Shown here piece by piece: positions 19,456-27,525 of a DNA stretch of 64,000 bases. The first letter of the stretch is position 1, and every line of letters starts with the position of its first letter. A program made the position numbers and the translations under genes. The DNA is from Serinicoccus chungangensis (GTDB lineage: Bacteria > Actinomycetota > Actinomycetes > Actinomycetales > Dermatophilaceae), in the NCBI RefSeq assembly GCF_001483745.1, contig NZ_LQBL01000022.1, positions 186,001 to 250,000 of the forward strand. Direction: 5' to 3'. The notes under the pieces were generated by a model. The model did not search any database, had not been told where the DNA came from, and saw only the letters and a list, made by a program, of their open reading frames with translations.

Positions 19456-19926
19456 GTGACCGCCCGCAGCCCCGAACCTCCCGAGCCGCAGGCCGGCGGG
19501 GCGGACGACGTGGACTGGGACCTCGTGGAGGAGCAGGCCGAGGCGGACCAGCGCTCGGCGCCCCGTGACCGCCGGTGGTGGGCGGTGGGGCTGGTCGCCG
19601 TGCTGGTCATGAGTCTCGTCGCGGTCGTCTGGGGGCTCGCCGCGACGCGGGGCCGGGTGCACTGGGTGAACACCGGCTTCGAGGTCGTCTCCGACGGCCG
19701 GGTGGACGTCCGCTTCGACCTGCGTCGCGACCCCGACCGGGAGGCCGTCTGCACCCTCGAGGCCCAGTCGGCCGCGCACGTCGTCGTCGGCCGCATCGAG
19801 GTGCGCGTCGCGGCCTCGCCGGAGTCGCCCAGCCGTCACGTCGAGAGCGTCGCCACGGCGTCCCCGGCCATCACCGGCTACGTCGACCAGTGCTGGTATG
19901 CCGACGAGGCGCCGCGCGAGCGCTGA
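19456..19926 (+). CDS. DUF4307 membrane-anchored protein
   Basis: 156 residues. A cytoplasmic N-terminus rich in Pro/Glu is followed by one membrane helix (about 47-67, WWAVGLVAVLVMSLVAVVWGLA) and an outer domain of about 90 residues with two cysteines (AVCTLEAQ and DQCWYAD) likely to form a disulphide. This is the DUF4307 layout found between greA and mca in many actinobacteria. The GTG at 19456 was chosen because GGAAGG stands 9 bases before it; an ATG at 19393 gives a longer, poorly conserved start. The function is unknown. Confidence 0.85.
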   Translation: MTARSPEPPEPQAGGADDVDWDLVEEQAEADQRSAPRDRRWWAVGLVAVLVMSLVAVVWGLAATRGRVHWVNTGFEVVSDGRVDVRFDLRRDPDREAVCTLEAQSAAHVVVGRIEVRVAASPESPSRHVESVATASPAITGYVDQCWYADEAPRER

Positions 19927-19952
19927 GGACCCCGTCGGCCGAGGGGTGGGGA

Positions 19953-20444
19953 TCAGGCCTGGTAGGGCGAGGCCTTGGCGATGGTGACCTCGACGGTCTT
20001 GCCGTTGGGCGCCTCGTAGCTCACCGTGTCACCGGTCCGGGCCCCGAGCAGAGCCGCCCCCAGCGGCGACTGCTCGCTGTAGACGTCGAGGTCGCTGCCC
20101 TCGGAGATGATCTCCCGGGACCCGAGGAGGAAGGTCTCCTCGTCCCCGAACATCTCCACGGTCACTACCATGCCCGGCTCGACGACGCCGTCGTCCGGAG
20201 GGGCCGACCCGACGACCGCGGTCTGGAGGAGGTGCTCGAGCTGGCGGATCCGGGCCTCCATCTTGCCCTGCTCCTCCTTGGCGGCGTGGTAGCCGCCGTT
20301 CTCCTTGAGGTCGCCCTCCTCGCGCGCCGCCTCGATGCGCTTGCTGATCTCCGAGCGTCCCTGCTCCTTGAGCCTGGACAGCTCCGCGTGGAGGCGGTCG
20401 TACGCCTCCTGCGTCAGGTAGCTGGCTGCTGCGGTGTCGCTCAC
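19953..20444 (-). CDS. greA: Transcription elongation factor GreA
   Basis: 163 residues. The N-terminal coiled coil (about 10-80) carries the acidic tip residues in [23 protein letters not shown], which enter the RNA polymerase secondary channel and trigger cleavage of backtracked RNA. The C-terminal FKBP-like domain ends the protein ([23 protein letters not shown]). The GTG at 20444 is preceded by GGAGAG. A 140-base leader with a strong hairpin near its 5' end precedes it (see that entry). Confidence 0.95.
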   Translation of the reverse strand: MSDTAAASYLTQEAYDRLHAELSRLKEQGRSEISKRIEAAREEGDLKENGGYHAAKEEQGKMEARIRQLEHLLQTAVVGSAPPDDGVVEPGMVVTVEMFGDEETFLLGSREIISEGSDLDVYSEQSPLGAALLGARTGDTVSYEAPNGKTVEVTIAKASPYQA

Positions 20445-20540
20445 TGCTCTCTCCTCGTGTCGTCTCGCGTGGCCGGGCTCCGGGCCCGACCGCGCCCTGC
20501 GGTCGTGCGTCCGGGCGGGTGCGGTGACGCACCCTCGCCC

Positions 20541-20575
20541 AAACACAAGGTCCGGGCCACCGAAGGGCCCGGACC
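20541..20575 (-). terminator. Terminator-like hairpin at the start of the greA leader
   Basis: On the minus strand a perfect 10-bp GC stem (20566-20575 with 20549-20558, sequence GGTCCGGGCC/GGCCCGGACC) with a 7-base loop is followed at once by TTGTGTTT. That U-rich tract is exceptional in this GC-rich DNA. It lies about ten bases into the transcript predicted from the greA promoter and about 105 bases before the greA GTG. It may abort most transcripts, giving a short RNA, or may simply stabilise the 5' end. Confidence 0.6.
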
Positions 20576-20590
20576 GTGGATCAACCTCCC

Positions 20591-20619
20591 AGTCTAGCCC
20601 GCAACACCGGAGGAGTCGA
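20591..20619 (-). promoter_or_regulatory. Promoter of greA
   Basis: On the minus strand TCGACT (20619-20614) and TAGACT (20596-20591) are separated by 17 bases. The same TAGACT -10 box stands before two other units in this window. The start is expected near 20584. Confidence 0.6.
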
Positions 20620-20670
20620 CCCACACGGCCCGCGCTGGCACCGCCGCGAGGCGGGTGCGACACTCGACGG

Positions 20671-21342
20671 ATGCATCGCGAGAGCAGCCTTCCCGGACGC
20701 CCGACCCCCCTGCCGGACATCCCGGAGCGCCATGTCGTGCTCGGGTCGTCGATGCACGGACCGTGGCCGGAGGGCACCGAGGTGATGACCGTGGCGATGG
20801 GGTGCTTCTGGGGTGCCGAGCGCATCTTCTGGCAGCTGCCCGGGGTCGTGACGACGGCGGCGGGCTACCAGGGCGGCAGGACGCCCAACCCCACGTACCG
20901 GGAGGTGTGCACCGGACGCACCGGTCACACCGAGTCCGTCCTCGTGGCCTACGACCGCGCCCGCACCGACCCCGAGCAGCTGCTCAAGGCGTTCTGGGAG
21001 AACCACGACCCGACGACCGCCGACCGGCAGGGCAACGACATCGGGACCCAGTACCGCTCGGCGATCTACTGGACCACCCCCGAGCAGGAGGAGGCGGCGC
21101 GAGCCACCGCCGCGGCCTTCGGCGAGGTCCTGGCGCGGGCCGGGCACGGGCCGATCGTCACCGAGCTGCTCCCCGCCGAGGAGGCCGGCCCGTTCTACTA
21201 CGCCGAGGAGGCGCACCAGCAGTACCTCCACAAGAATCCCGGTGGGTACTGCAACCACGGCCCCAACGGCTACACCTGCCCGGTCGGCCTGGTGTCCCAG
21301 GACCAGCTCCCGGCGCAGACCTCCGTCGCCCCGCCCGACTGA
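20671..21342 (+). CDS. msrA: Peptide methionine sulfoxide reductase MsrA
   Basis: 223 residues. The catalytic motif GCFWGAE has C45. Further MsrA blocks are the [22 protein letters not shown] segment and the TQYRSAIYW strand. C-terminal cysteines in [13 protein letters not shown] supply the resolving thiols that are recharged by thioredoxin or mycoredoxin. It reduces methionine-S-sulfoxide in proteins. It is divergent from greA, and the intervening 226 bases hold the greA promoter and hairpin. A GACACT about 12 bases before the ATG could be a -10 box giving a leaderless message. Confidence 0.95.
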   Translation: MHRESSLPGRPTPLPDIPERHVVLGSSMHGPWPEGTEVMTVAMGCFWGAERIFWQLPGVVTTAAGYQGGRTPNPTYREVCTGRTGHTESVLVAYDRARTDPEQLLKAFWENHDPTTADRQGNDIGTQYRSAIYWTTPEQEEAARATAAAFGEVLARAGHGPIVTELLPAEEAGPFYYAEEAHQQYLHKNPGGYCNHGPNGYTCPVGLVSQDQLPAQTSVAPPD

Positions 21343-21393
21343 GGCCGCACCCCGGCCACCCCCGACCGGCGGCGGGGCCGCGGACGGCGTCCC

Positions 21394-21422
21394 TCGGACA
21401 TCCGGCGTTCACCGTCTAGACT
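21394..21422 (+). promoter_or_regulatory. Promoter of the CDP-alcohol phosphotransferase/GT2 pair
   Basis: TCGGAC (21394-21399) and TAGACT (21417-21422) with a 17-base spacer stand 40 bases before the ATG at 21463. This is the only promoter found for the two overlapping genes that follow. Confidence 0.55.
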
Positions 21423-21462
21423 CCAGCGGGTCGGACTGCCGGTCGAGCGAGGGAGTTGGTCC

Positions 21463-22314
21463 ATGGCTGACCCGTCGGCCGGTGACGGCCTGCGGCCCCC
21501 CAGGCCCACCCTCGCCGAGGTGCGGGCCGTCGCGCAGCCGCCGGAGGTCCTGGCCCGCGGGAACGCCGAGCACTGGACGGGTGACCTCTACCTGCGGCGG
21601 CTCTCGCCGTACCTGACCCGGGTGCTCATCCCCACGCGGCTCTCCGCGAACGGCGTCACCGCCCTCATGATGGTCGCCGGCTGGGCGGCCGCGGGGGCGC
21701 TCCTCGTCCCCGGCCTGCCGGGCGCGGTGCTCGGCGCGCTGCTGGCGCAGCTGCAGATGCTGCTGGACTGCTCGGACGGGGAGGTGGCCCGGTGGAAGGG
21801 CCTGTCCGGGCCGGTCGGCATCTTCCTCGACAAGGTGGGCCACTACACCGTCGAGGCCGCCATCGCGCTGGCCCTGGGGTGGCGGGCCGCCGGCCTCGTG
21901 GGCGGCGCGGAGCAGGACCCGGCGCAGTGGTTCGGGTATGCCTTCGCCGGCGCCGTCCTGGCCACCTTCCTGGTCCTCAACAAGGCGCTCAACGAGATGG
22001 TGCACGCCTCCCGGGCCGCCGTGGGCCTCGGCCCGCTCCCGGACACCGCGGCCGCCCGTGCCGTCCCGGCGCGCACGGTCCTCGGGACCCTGCGCCGCGC
22101 GGCCCGCCTGCTGCCCGTGCACCGGATGTTCCACTCCATCGAGATGACCCTCGTCACGGTCGCGGTCGCCCTCGTGGGCGTGCTGCTGGGCGAGGAGCTC
22201 GCCGCGGCCCGGGTGCAGGTCGTGGCCATGGCCGTCCTCGTCGTGCCGGTGACGGTCGGGCACGCGAGCGCCATCCTCGCCTCGGGGCGGCTGCGCCGGG
22301 AGGGTCGGTCGTGA
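21463..22314 (+). CDS. CDP-alcohol phosphotransferase family membrane protein with altered active site
   Basis: 283 residues with about six membrane helices. The family motif D-x2-D-G-x2-A-R-x8-G-x3-D-x3-D is present from D102 (DCSDGEVAR, G119, D123), but the eighth conserved residue, the fourth Asp, is His (H127, in FLDKVGHY). That Asp is considered the catalytic base in the family. These enzymes move a phospho-alcohol from a CDP-alcohol to an acceptor. A CDP-polyol might come from the cytidylyltransferase fusion at 30.4 kb. The stop overlaps the GT2 start (GTGA), so the two act together. The substrate is unknown. Confidence 0.82.
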   Translation: MADPSAGDGLRPPRPTLAEVRAVAQPPEVLARGNAEHWTGDLYLRRLSPYLTRVLIPTRLSANGVTALMMVAGWAAAGALLVPGLPGAVLGALLAQLQMLLDCSDGEVARWKGLSGPVGIFLDKVGHYTVEAAIALALGWRAAGLVGGAEQDPAQWFGYAFAGAVLATFLVLNKALNEMVHASRAAVGLGPLPDTAAARAVPARTVLGTLRRAARLLPVHRMFHSIEMTLVTVAVALVGVLLGEELAAARVQVVAMAVLVVPVTVGHASAILASGRLRREGRS

Positions 22315-23198
22315 GCACCCCCCGCTTCGCCGTCGTCGTCCTCACCCAGGGCCGCCGCCCGGAGGAGCTGCGGCGCGGCCTGGACTCGCTCCTGCGCCAG
22401 CGCGGGGTCGAGCTCGACGTGGTGGTCGTGGGCAACGCGTGGAACCCCTCCGGCCTGCCCGACCACGTGAAGACCCTGGCCCTGCCCACCAACGTCGGGA
22501 TCCCGGCCGGGCGCAACGCCGGGGTCCCGCACGTCGAGGGCGACGTCCTCTTCTTCCTCGACGACGACGCCTGGCTCATCGACGACGACGTGCTGCTGCG
22601 GACGGCGCGCTACCTCGAGGAGCATCCAGAGGTCGGGCTGGTCCAGCCGCTCATCGAGGACCCGGACGCCGGCGAGGCTCCCCTGCCCGGGCGATGGATC
22701 CCGCGCCTCGGGGCGCGCCAGCGGCATACCGAGGCCGACGTCTTCAGCGTGGTCGAGATGACCGTCGCCATGCGCCGCGAGGCCTTCGACGCGACCGGGG
22801 GCTGGCCGGGCATCTTCTTCTACGCCCACGAGGGCATCGAGCTGGCGTGGCGGGTGTGGGCGGCGGGCTACACGGTGCGCTACGTCCCCTCGCTGCGCAC
22901 CGGCCACCCGGTCGTCGACCCGCGGCGCCACTCCGACTACTTCTACAAGAACGCCCGCAACCGGGTCTGGCTGGCCCGCCGGAACCTCCCCGCCCCGCTG
23001 GCCCTGGTCTACGTCACCAGCTGGACGGGCATCCAGCTCGTGCGGTGGACGACCCAGCGGGACGGACTGCAGTCCTGGTGGACGGGCTGGTGGGACGGGT
23101 GGCGCGAGGACCCGTTCGAGCCCGGCGAGAACCGTTCGCGGCTGCGCTGGCGGGACGTGGTGCGGATGGCGCGCCACGGCCGTTTCCTCGTCATCTGA
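22311..23198 (+). CDS. Glycosyltransferase family 2
   Basis: 295 residues, GT-A fold. FAVVVLTQGRRPEELRRGLDSLLRQ opens the nucleotide-binding half. NVGIPAGRNAGV and the metal motif FFLDDDAWL (about residues 82-90) follow, then the acceptor-side GGWPGIFFYAHEGIELAWR with the usual ED-like acidic pair. The C-terminal part is Trp-rich and basic. It resembles rhamnosyl- or galactosyl-type inverting GT2 enzymes. The GTG start overlaps the preceding stop by four bases. The 3' end overlaps the convergent pyruvyltransferase gene by eight bases. Confidence 0.88.
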   Translation: MSTPRFAVVVLTQGRRPEELRRGLDSLLRQRGVELDVVVVGNAWNPSGLPDHVKTLALPTNVGIPAGRNAGVPHVEGDVLFFLDDDAWLIDDDVLLRTARYLEEHPEVGLVQPLIEDPDAGEAPLPGRWIPRLGARQRHTEADVFSVVEMTVAMRREAFDATGGWPGIFFYAHEGIELAWRVWAAGYTVRYVPSLRTGHPVVDPRRHSDYFYKNARNRVWLARRNLPAPLALVYVTSWTGIQLVRWTTQRDGLQSWWTGWWDGWREDPFEPGENRSRLRWRDVVRMARHGRFLVI

Positions 23199-25731
23199 GC
23201 GGGGGCTGCTGGTCCTGCCAGGCCTCCTGGCCCGCCGTCACGAGGTCCGACCAGGGCCGCGCCCCGACCCGGTAGGTCACCAGCCGGGCGTCGGCCGACG
23301 GCGTCTGCAGGTGTGCCGCGGTGGCCCACTCAGGGGCCAGCGCGGTCCAGCGGCCGCCGAGGACGATGTTGAGGGCCTCCCGGAAGGTCGCGCGGTAGCG
23401 CAGCATGAGGGGGACCACCCGGTCCACCCCGGACGCGCGCAGCGCGGCGGGGTCGGCGACGAGCACCACCGGGTCGAAGGGCACCCGGAGCACGTCCGCG
23501 TCGCGGGACGCGGCCGCGACCAGCTCGAGGGCGCCAGTCGCGTCGTCACCCTGCCGCGAGCTGAGCGAGCGGATCAGTCCGGCCAGCTGCCGACGCCCGC
23601 GCCGCGGGTCCGCCGGAGCCGCCACGGGCATCCCCTCGAGCTCGACGTCGAACAGTCCCGACAGGTCGTCCGGCAGCAGGACCGCGGCAGGCAGCACCAC
23701 CACCCGGCGGGCGTCGGGCACGCTCTGCACCGCCAGCGCCAGCAGCACCTCGCGGCGCAGCGTGCCGTCCCGCAGACGCGGACCGTGCGCCCCGAGGTCC
23801 GCGGTGGTCCGGTTCACCAGGGTCACCGGCACCCCGACCTCGGGCAGCGGCCCGGCCTTGAGCGTCTCGTCGCCCGAGACCAGGACGCAGGAGTCGGGGG
23901 GCAGGCGGTCGGCGAGCGCCCGGAGCAGACCGGGGAGGTGCGCCGCCTCGCCCGGGCCCAGGTCCACGACCACCGCGTGCTCCGCCGCCCCCGGCCACGC
24001 CGGGACCGGGACGGGCTCGGCGAGGTCGAGGTGCATCGCACCGAGGGTCGTGCGGGCGACCTCCACGTCGGGCGCGCAGACCTCCCGCCAGCGGGCGTAC
24101 ACCTCGTCCTCGTGCGCCCCGGCCAGGACGAGCTCCATGACGGCCGCCAGCCTGTCCAGGATGCCCTGCCGGATGGCCTCGAAGGCCGCGTCGTCGAGGT
24201 CGATGAGCCCACCGAAGCGCACGTCGGACCGGTTCTTCGGGGTGAACTCGACCGTGCACCCCACCGACCGGGACGGGAGGTTGGAGTGCAGCCTGGAGGT
24301 CCGCACGGTGTGGTACCGCCGCGCGTAGTCGTCGACCCACTGCCGCGCCAGCTCCAGGTTCTGCGCGAAGCTCAGGCTGCGCAGGCCGGTGATCGACTGC
24401 TCGACCACCGCCGCCTCCGGACCGCCCGGGACGTCGATGTGGGCGACCTCCGTGCGGTCCTCCGGAGGACCCGGCGGCACCACGGTGTCGACCGTCGTGG
24501 TCATGCACCCGGAGAAGAAGGCCGGCACGTCGACGGCGTGCAGCAGCGCCACCGTCTGCCAGTCACGGCACCCGACCGGCCCGTAGCGGCGCAGGTAGTC
24601 CACCGCGGCCGGCGTCAGCATGTCCGGCTTGTTGACGTGGAAGGAGATGAAGATCGGGCGGACGGCGTCGGCGAACGGGAAGAGGTGGTCCTGCCCGGTG
24701 ACGGGGTGGAGGAACCAGCCGAAGGTCGGCACCCACGTCGGCCGAGGGAGGTCCTGGAGCGCCATGCCGTCCCGGTGCACCTCGACGACCTGGACCGTCG
24801 CGCGGGGGGTGTCGTGCAGCACGCGCTCCGGCCGCACCCCGGCGGCCAGGTCCTGCACGAGGCGCAGCAGCTCGGGGTCGTCGGCGACGTAGGAGAGGTT
24901 CGCGTGGCGGACCAGGTGGCCGGTGGAGGCCAGGGTCTGGATCCAGTCCCCGACGTTGCGGGACCCCGGCCCGGGGGCCCGGTAGTTCATCAGCCCGACC
25001 CGGACCGTGGACTCCAGCGTCGGGATCGCGGCGCGGTACCGCCCGCCCGGGAGCCACTCCAGCAGGTCCAGCAGCTCGTGGCGACGGCTCGCCGCCACGT
25101 GGACGGTGTCCCCGGCCGTCACCGACGCCACGACCGCGCGGACGCCCCCGACGTCCTGCGCGGCGAAGGCGGCCCGGGCGACGAGGAGCAGCTGGGTGCC
25201 GGTCCACCCCCGGTGCCGCTGCTCGTCCAGGACCCGGCGCAGCATGTCGGCCGCGCCCTGCGGGTCGAACTCGTAGGCCGGGACGAACCAGTCCTCCGCA
25301 CCGAGCGCGGCCATCTCCGCCTGCCCCACCTCGCGGAGGTCCTGCCAGGCGATCTCGGCGTCGGAGATGGACCGGCGGGCGATCCCGAGCACCAGGTGCC
25401 CGAGCGGCCTGCCGACGGGGTCGGCGAGGAGGGCGTAGCCCGTCGACACGGCCTCCCCGACGCGCGCGTCGGCCAGCAGCCGACGGACCGAGGCCACCAC
25501 GCGCTCGCTGAGCGCGGGGCCCCGCCTGCCGAGCGGGACGCCCTCCACCGCGTCGGCGTGGTGCGGTCGCGCGGCGGGAGGGGCCGGCGCGGGCTCCGGG
25601 GGCGCCTCCCGGGCCGGGCCGTCGGGCACCGGCCGGCGCGGGCTCCCGGGAGTGCGCGGGGCAGGCCCCCTCCTGCGGACCACCCGGCGCAGGACCCGAC
25701 GGGCGGAGGACAGCGGGCGCGGTCTGCTCAT
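23191..25731 (-). CDS. Polysaccharide pyruvyltransferase fused to a GT8-like domain
   Basis: 846 residues. A basic, Pro-rich start is followed by a helical region (about 80-250). Residues about 275-530 look like a polysaccharide pyruvyltransferase domain: GSRNVGDWIQTLA, the FISFHVNKPDM strand, YGPVGCRDWQTVALL, FFSGCMTTTVD and TSRLHSNLPS match its usual motif order. The last about 220 residues resemble a GT8-like fold: RRVVVLPAAVLLPDDLSGLF, where DxD would be expected, and a C-terminal HLQTPSADARLV..GARPWSD. The DxD metal motif is not obvious, so the GT8 part may have lost or changed catalysis. It would add pyruvate ketals, and perhaps sugars, to a surface glycan. The start overlaps the stop of the upstream GT4 gene by four bases. 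Confidence 0.68.
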   Translation of the reverse strand: MSRPRPLSSARRVLRRVVRRRGPAPRTPGSPRRPVPDGPAREAPPEPAPAPPAARPHHADAVEGVPLGRRGPALSERVVASVRRLLADARVGEAVSTGYALLADPVGRPLGHLVLGIARRSISDAEIAWQDLREVGQAEMAALGAEDWFVPAYEFDPQGAADMLRRVLDEQRHRGWTGTQLLLVARAAFAAQDVGGVRAVVASVTAGDTVHVAASRRHELLDLLEWLPGGRYRAAIPTLESTVRVGLMNYRAPGPGSRNVGDWIQTLASTGHLVRHANLSYVADDPELLRLVQDLAAGVRPERVLHDTPRATVQVVEVHRDGMALQDLPRPTWVPTFGWFLHPVTGQDHLFPFADAVRPIFISFHVNKPDMLTPAAVDYLRRYGPVGCRDWQTVALLHAVDVPAFFSGCMTTTVDTVVPPGPPEDRTEVAHIDVPGGPEAAVVEQSITGLRSLSFAQNLELARQWVDDYARRYHTVRTSRLHSNLPSRSVGCTVEFTPKNRSDVRFGGLIDLDDAAFEAIRQGILDRLAAVMELVLAGAHEDEVYARWREVCAPDVEVARTTLGAMHLDLAEPVPVPAWPGAAEHAVVVDLGPGEAAHLPGLLRALADRLPPDSCVLVSGDETLKAGPLPEVGVPVTLVNRTTADLGAHGPRLRDGTLRREVLLALAVQSVPDARRVVVLPAAVLLPDDLSGLFDVELEGMPVAAPADPRRGRRQLAGLIRSLSSRQGDDATGALELVAAASRDADVLRVPFDPVVLVADPAALRASGVDRVVPLMLRYRATFREALNIVLGGRWTALAPEWATAAHLQTPSADARLVTYRVGARPWSDLVTAGQEAWQDQQPPLR

Positions 25732-27482
25732 GAGACGGTCTCCTGGTGGCTCGGGGACAGCTGCGTGGACAGCTCGCGGAAGAGGTGGACCCAGCGGGCG
25801 ACGAAGGCCTCTCGCCCGTACTGCTCGGCGACCTGGACGCACCCGGCGCTCAGCCGGCGCGCCAGGGCGGGGTCCTGCAGCACGCGGAGCGTGGCCTCGG
25901 CGACCGCGCCCACGTCACCCGGGGCGACGAGGAAGCCGTTCACCCCGTCGGTGATCATGTCGGAGGGACCGTACCGGATGTCGTAGCTGACGACCGGGCA
26001 CCCGTTGACCATCGCCTCGCCGAGCACCATCGGGGCCCCCTCGTACTTGCTGGTCAGCAGGCAGAGGCTCGCTCGTCGGAAGACCTCCTGCGGGTCGGTG
26101 GTGAAGCCCCTGAGGTGCACGGAGCCGCTCAGCCCGCGACGGTCGACCATCTCCTGCAGGCGGGGCCGCAGCTCGCCGTCCCCGTAGATCTCCAGCCGGG
26201 CCTGCGGGTGCTGCTTCAGCACCTTCGCGAAGGCCCTCACCCCGTGGCCCGTCTGCTTGACGTCGCTGAGCCGCCCCACCATGACGACCAGGTCGGGGTC
26301 CCGGTCGACCGGCCGCCCCGGCTCCGGGGACGGCGCCGCGTGCGGGATCACCCGGAACCGCGCCTGTTCCCCCAGGTGGGCCTCGGCCTCGGCCCGTTGG
26401 CGCTCGGTGAGGAAGACCACCGGGTCCGGCCGTTCGCTGCGCAGCACCCGGGCGAAGCTGGGACGCAGCCGGCTCACGTCGTCACCCGGTGCCGCCAGGT
26501 GCGAGCTGTGCAGGACCGCGTACCGCGCCACGTACGGCCGGTCGTAACCGGCCAGCTCCCGGTCCAGGACGCGCGCCTCGACGGACAGGACGGTCGGCCG
26601 ACCCGCCGTGACCGCGTCCAGGGCACGGTGCAGCACCGGCGCGAAGGACTCGTGCTCCCCCTCAGGGGTGCCCTCCTCGTCGAAGGTGGTGACCGCCAGG
26701 TCGGTGGCCCAGCCCTTGCCGGACTCGGGCTGCCGCAGGACGTGCGCGAACAGGGGCCGCCCGTCCCGTCGGTAGGCCACGTGCTGCCGGCGCTCCCCGG
26801 GCGCCTCGTCACCGAAGGTGGAACGGACCAGACGGCCGTCCTCGGCGAACTCGTCCCGCTGCACCCGCGCCCGGACGTCGTCGAACCGGTCCTCCAGCAG
26901 GAGCCGCCCCTGCGCATACCGTCGCCTCGCCACGAGCCGTCCCTCCTCGAACCACGAGTACGTCGAGCCCGTCGCGCCGCGGTCGGTCCATCCCTGCGCG
27001 AGCAGCTGCTCCCCGGTGAGACCCGCCCGCTCGTCGGCGGCCCGTGGCGTGCTGACGTCGGGGAGGGCGTCCAGCACGCTCAGGACCTGCACCCCGTCCG
27101 AGAGGTGGCCGCGGCGGCGCATCGAGGCCACGGCGCGCGGGAGGAACGGCGAATGGTTGCGGACCAGCACGACCGAGCGGACGCCCGCCACGTCGTAGAG
27201 ATGACCGCACTTGGCGAGGATCGAGGAGGTGCGCCCGCCGTACTCGACCGGGATCCCCTCGACCGCGACCACGTGCAGCACGTCGGGTGCCGGGCCCGGC
27301 TCGGGCAGCGGGTCCTGCCGCACCGGGAGCGGCTCCGCGCCCTGCGTCACGACCTCGGGCGCCGCCTCCTGCGCCGGCCCGGCACCGGTCGTCGCCTCCG
27401 GCACGGTGGCGCTCGCGCGGTGCACCCGCCCACGGCCCGTCCTGATCGCCCGCCGCGCAGCGCGGGTCACCCGACCTATCAT
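25728..27482 (-). CDS. TarM/TagE-like GT4 glycosyltransferase
   Basis: 584 residues. A basic N-terminus and Pro-rich linker precede the first Rossmann half (LHVVAVEGIPVEYGGRTSSILAKC). A beta-rich insertion at about 160-260 has repeated short strands with Gly-Arg turns (FEEGRLVARRRYAQGRLLL), reminiscent of the trimerisation domain (DUF1975) of wall-teichoic-acid glycosyltransferase TarM. The C-terminal GT4 half has VVMVGRLSDVKQTGHGVRAF, LEIYGDGELRPRL and the donor-site EGAPMVLGEAMVNGCPVVSYD. It probably glycosylates a poly(polyol phosphate). The ATG at 27482 follows GAGAGGA. It is closely related to the gene at 28615. Confidence 0.82.
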   Translation of the reverse strand: MIGRVTRAARRAIRTGRGRVHRASATVPEATTGAGPAQEAAPEVVTQGAEPLPVRQDPLPEPGPAPDVLHVVAVEGIPVEYGGRTSSILAKCGHLYDVAGVRSVVLVRNHSPFLPRAVASMRRRGHLSDGVQVLSVLDALPDVSTPRAADERAGLTGEQLLAQGWTDRGATGSTYSWFEEGRLVARRRYAQGRLLLEDRFDDVRARVQRDEFAEDGRLVRSTFGDEAPGERRQHVAYRRDGRPLFAHVLRQPESGKGWATDLAVTTFDEEGTPEGEHESFAPVLHRALDAVTAGRPTVLSVEARVLDRELAGYDRPYVARYAVLHSSHLAAPGDDVSRLRPSFARVLRSERPDPVVFLTERQRAEAEAHLGEQARFRVIPHAAPSPEPGRPVDRDPDLVVMVGRLSDVKQTGHGVRAFAKVLKQHPQARLEIYGDGELRPRLQEMVDRRGLSGSVHLRGFTTDPQEVFRRASLCLLTSKYEGAPMVLGEAMVNGCPVVSYDIRYGPSDMITDGVNGFLVAPGDVGAVAEATLRVLQDPALARRLSAGCVQVAEQYGREAFVARWVHLFRELSTQLSPSHQETVS

Positions 27483-27525
27483 GACCACCGATCCTCTCAC
27501 CCGCTCACTCCACGAGGACCCGACC

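Noticed and set aside
26870-26990. Toxin-antitoxin (YwqK-like) repeats inside the GT4 protein
   Set aside because: The short beta repeats only resemble YwqK/MORN superficially; a TarM-type insertion inside a GT4 enzyme explains them better.
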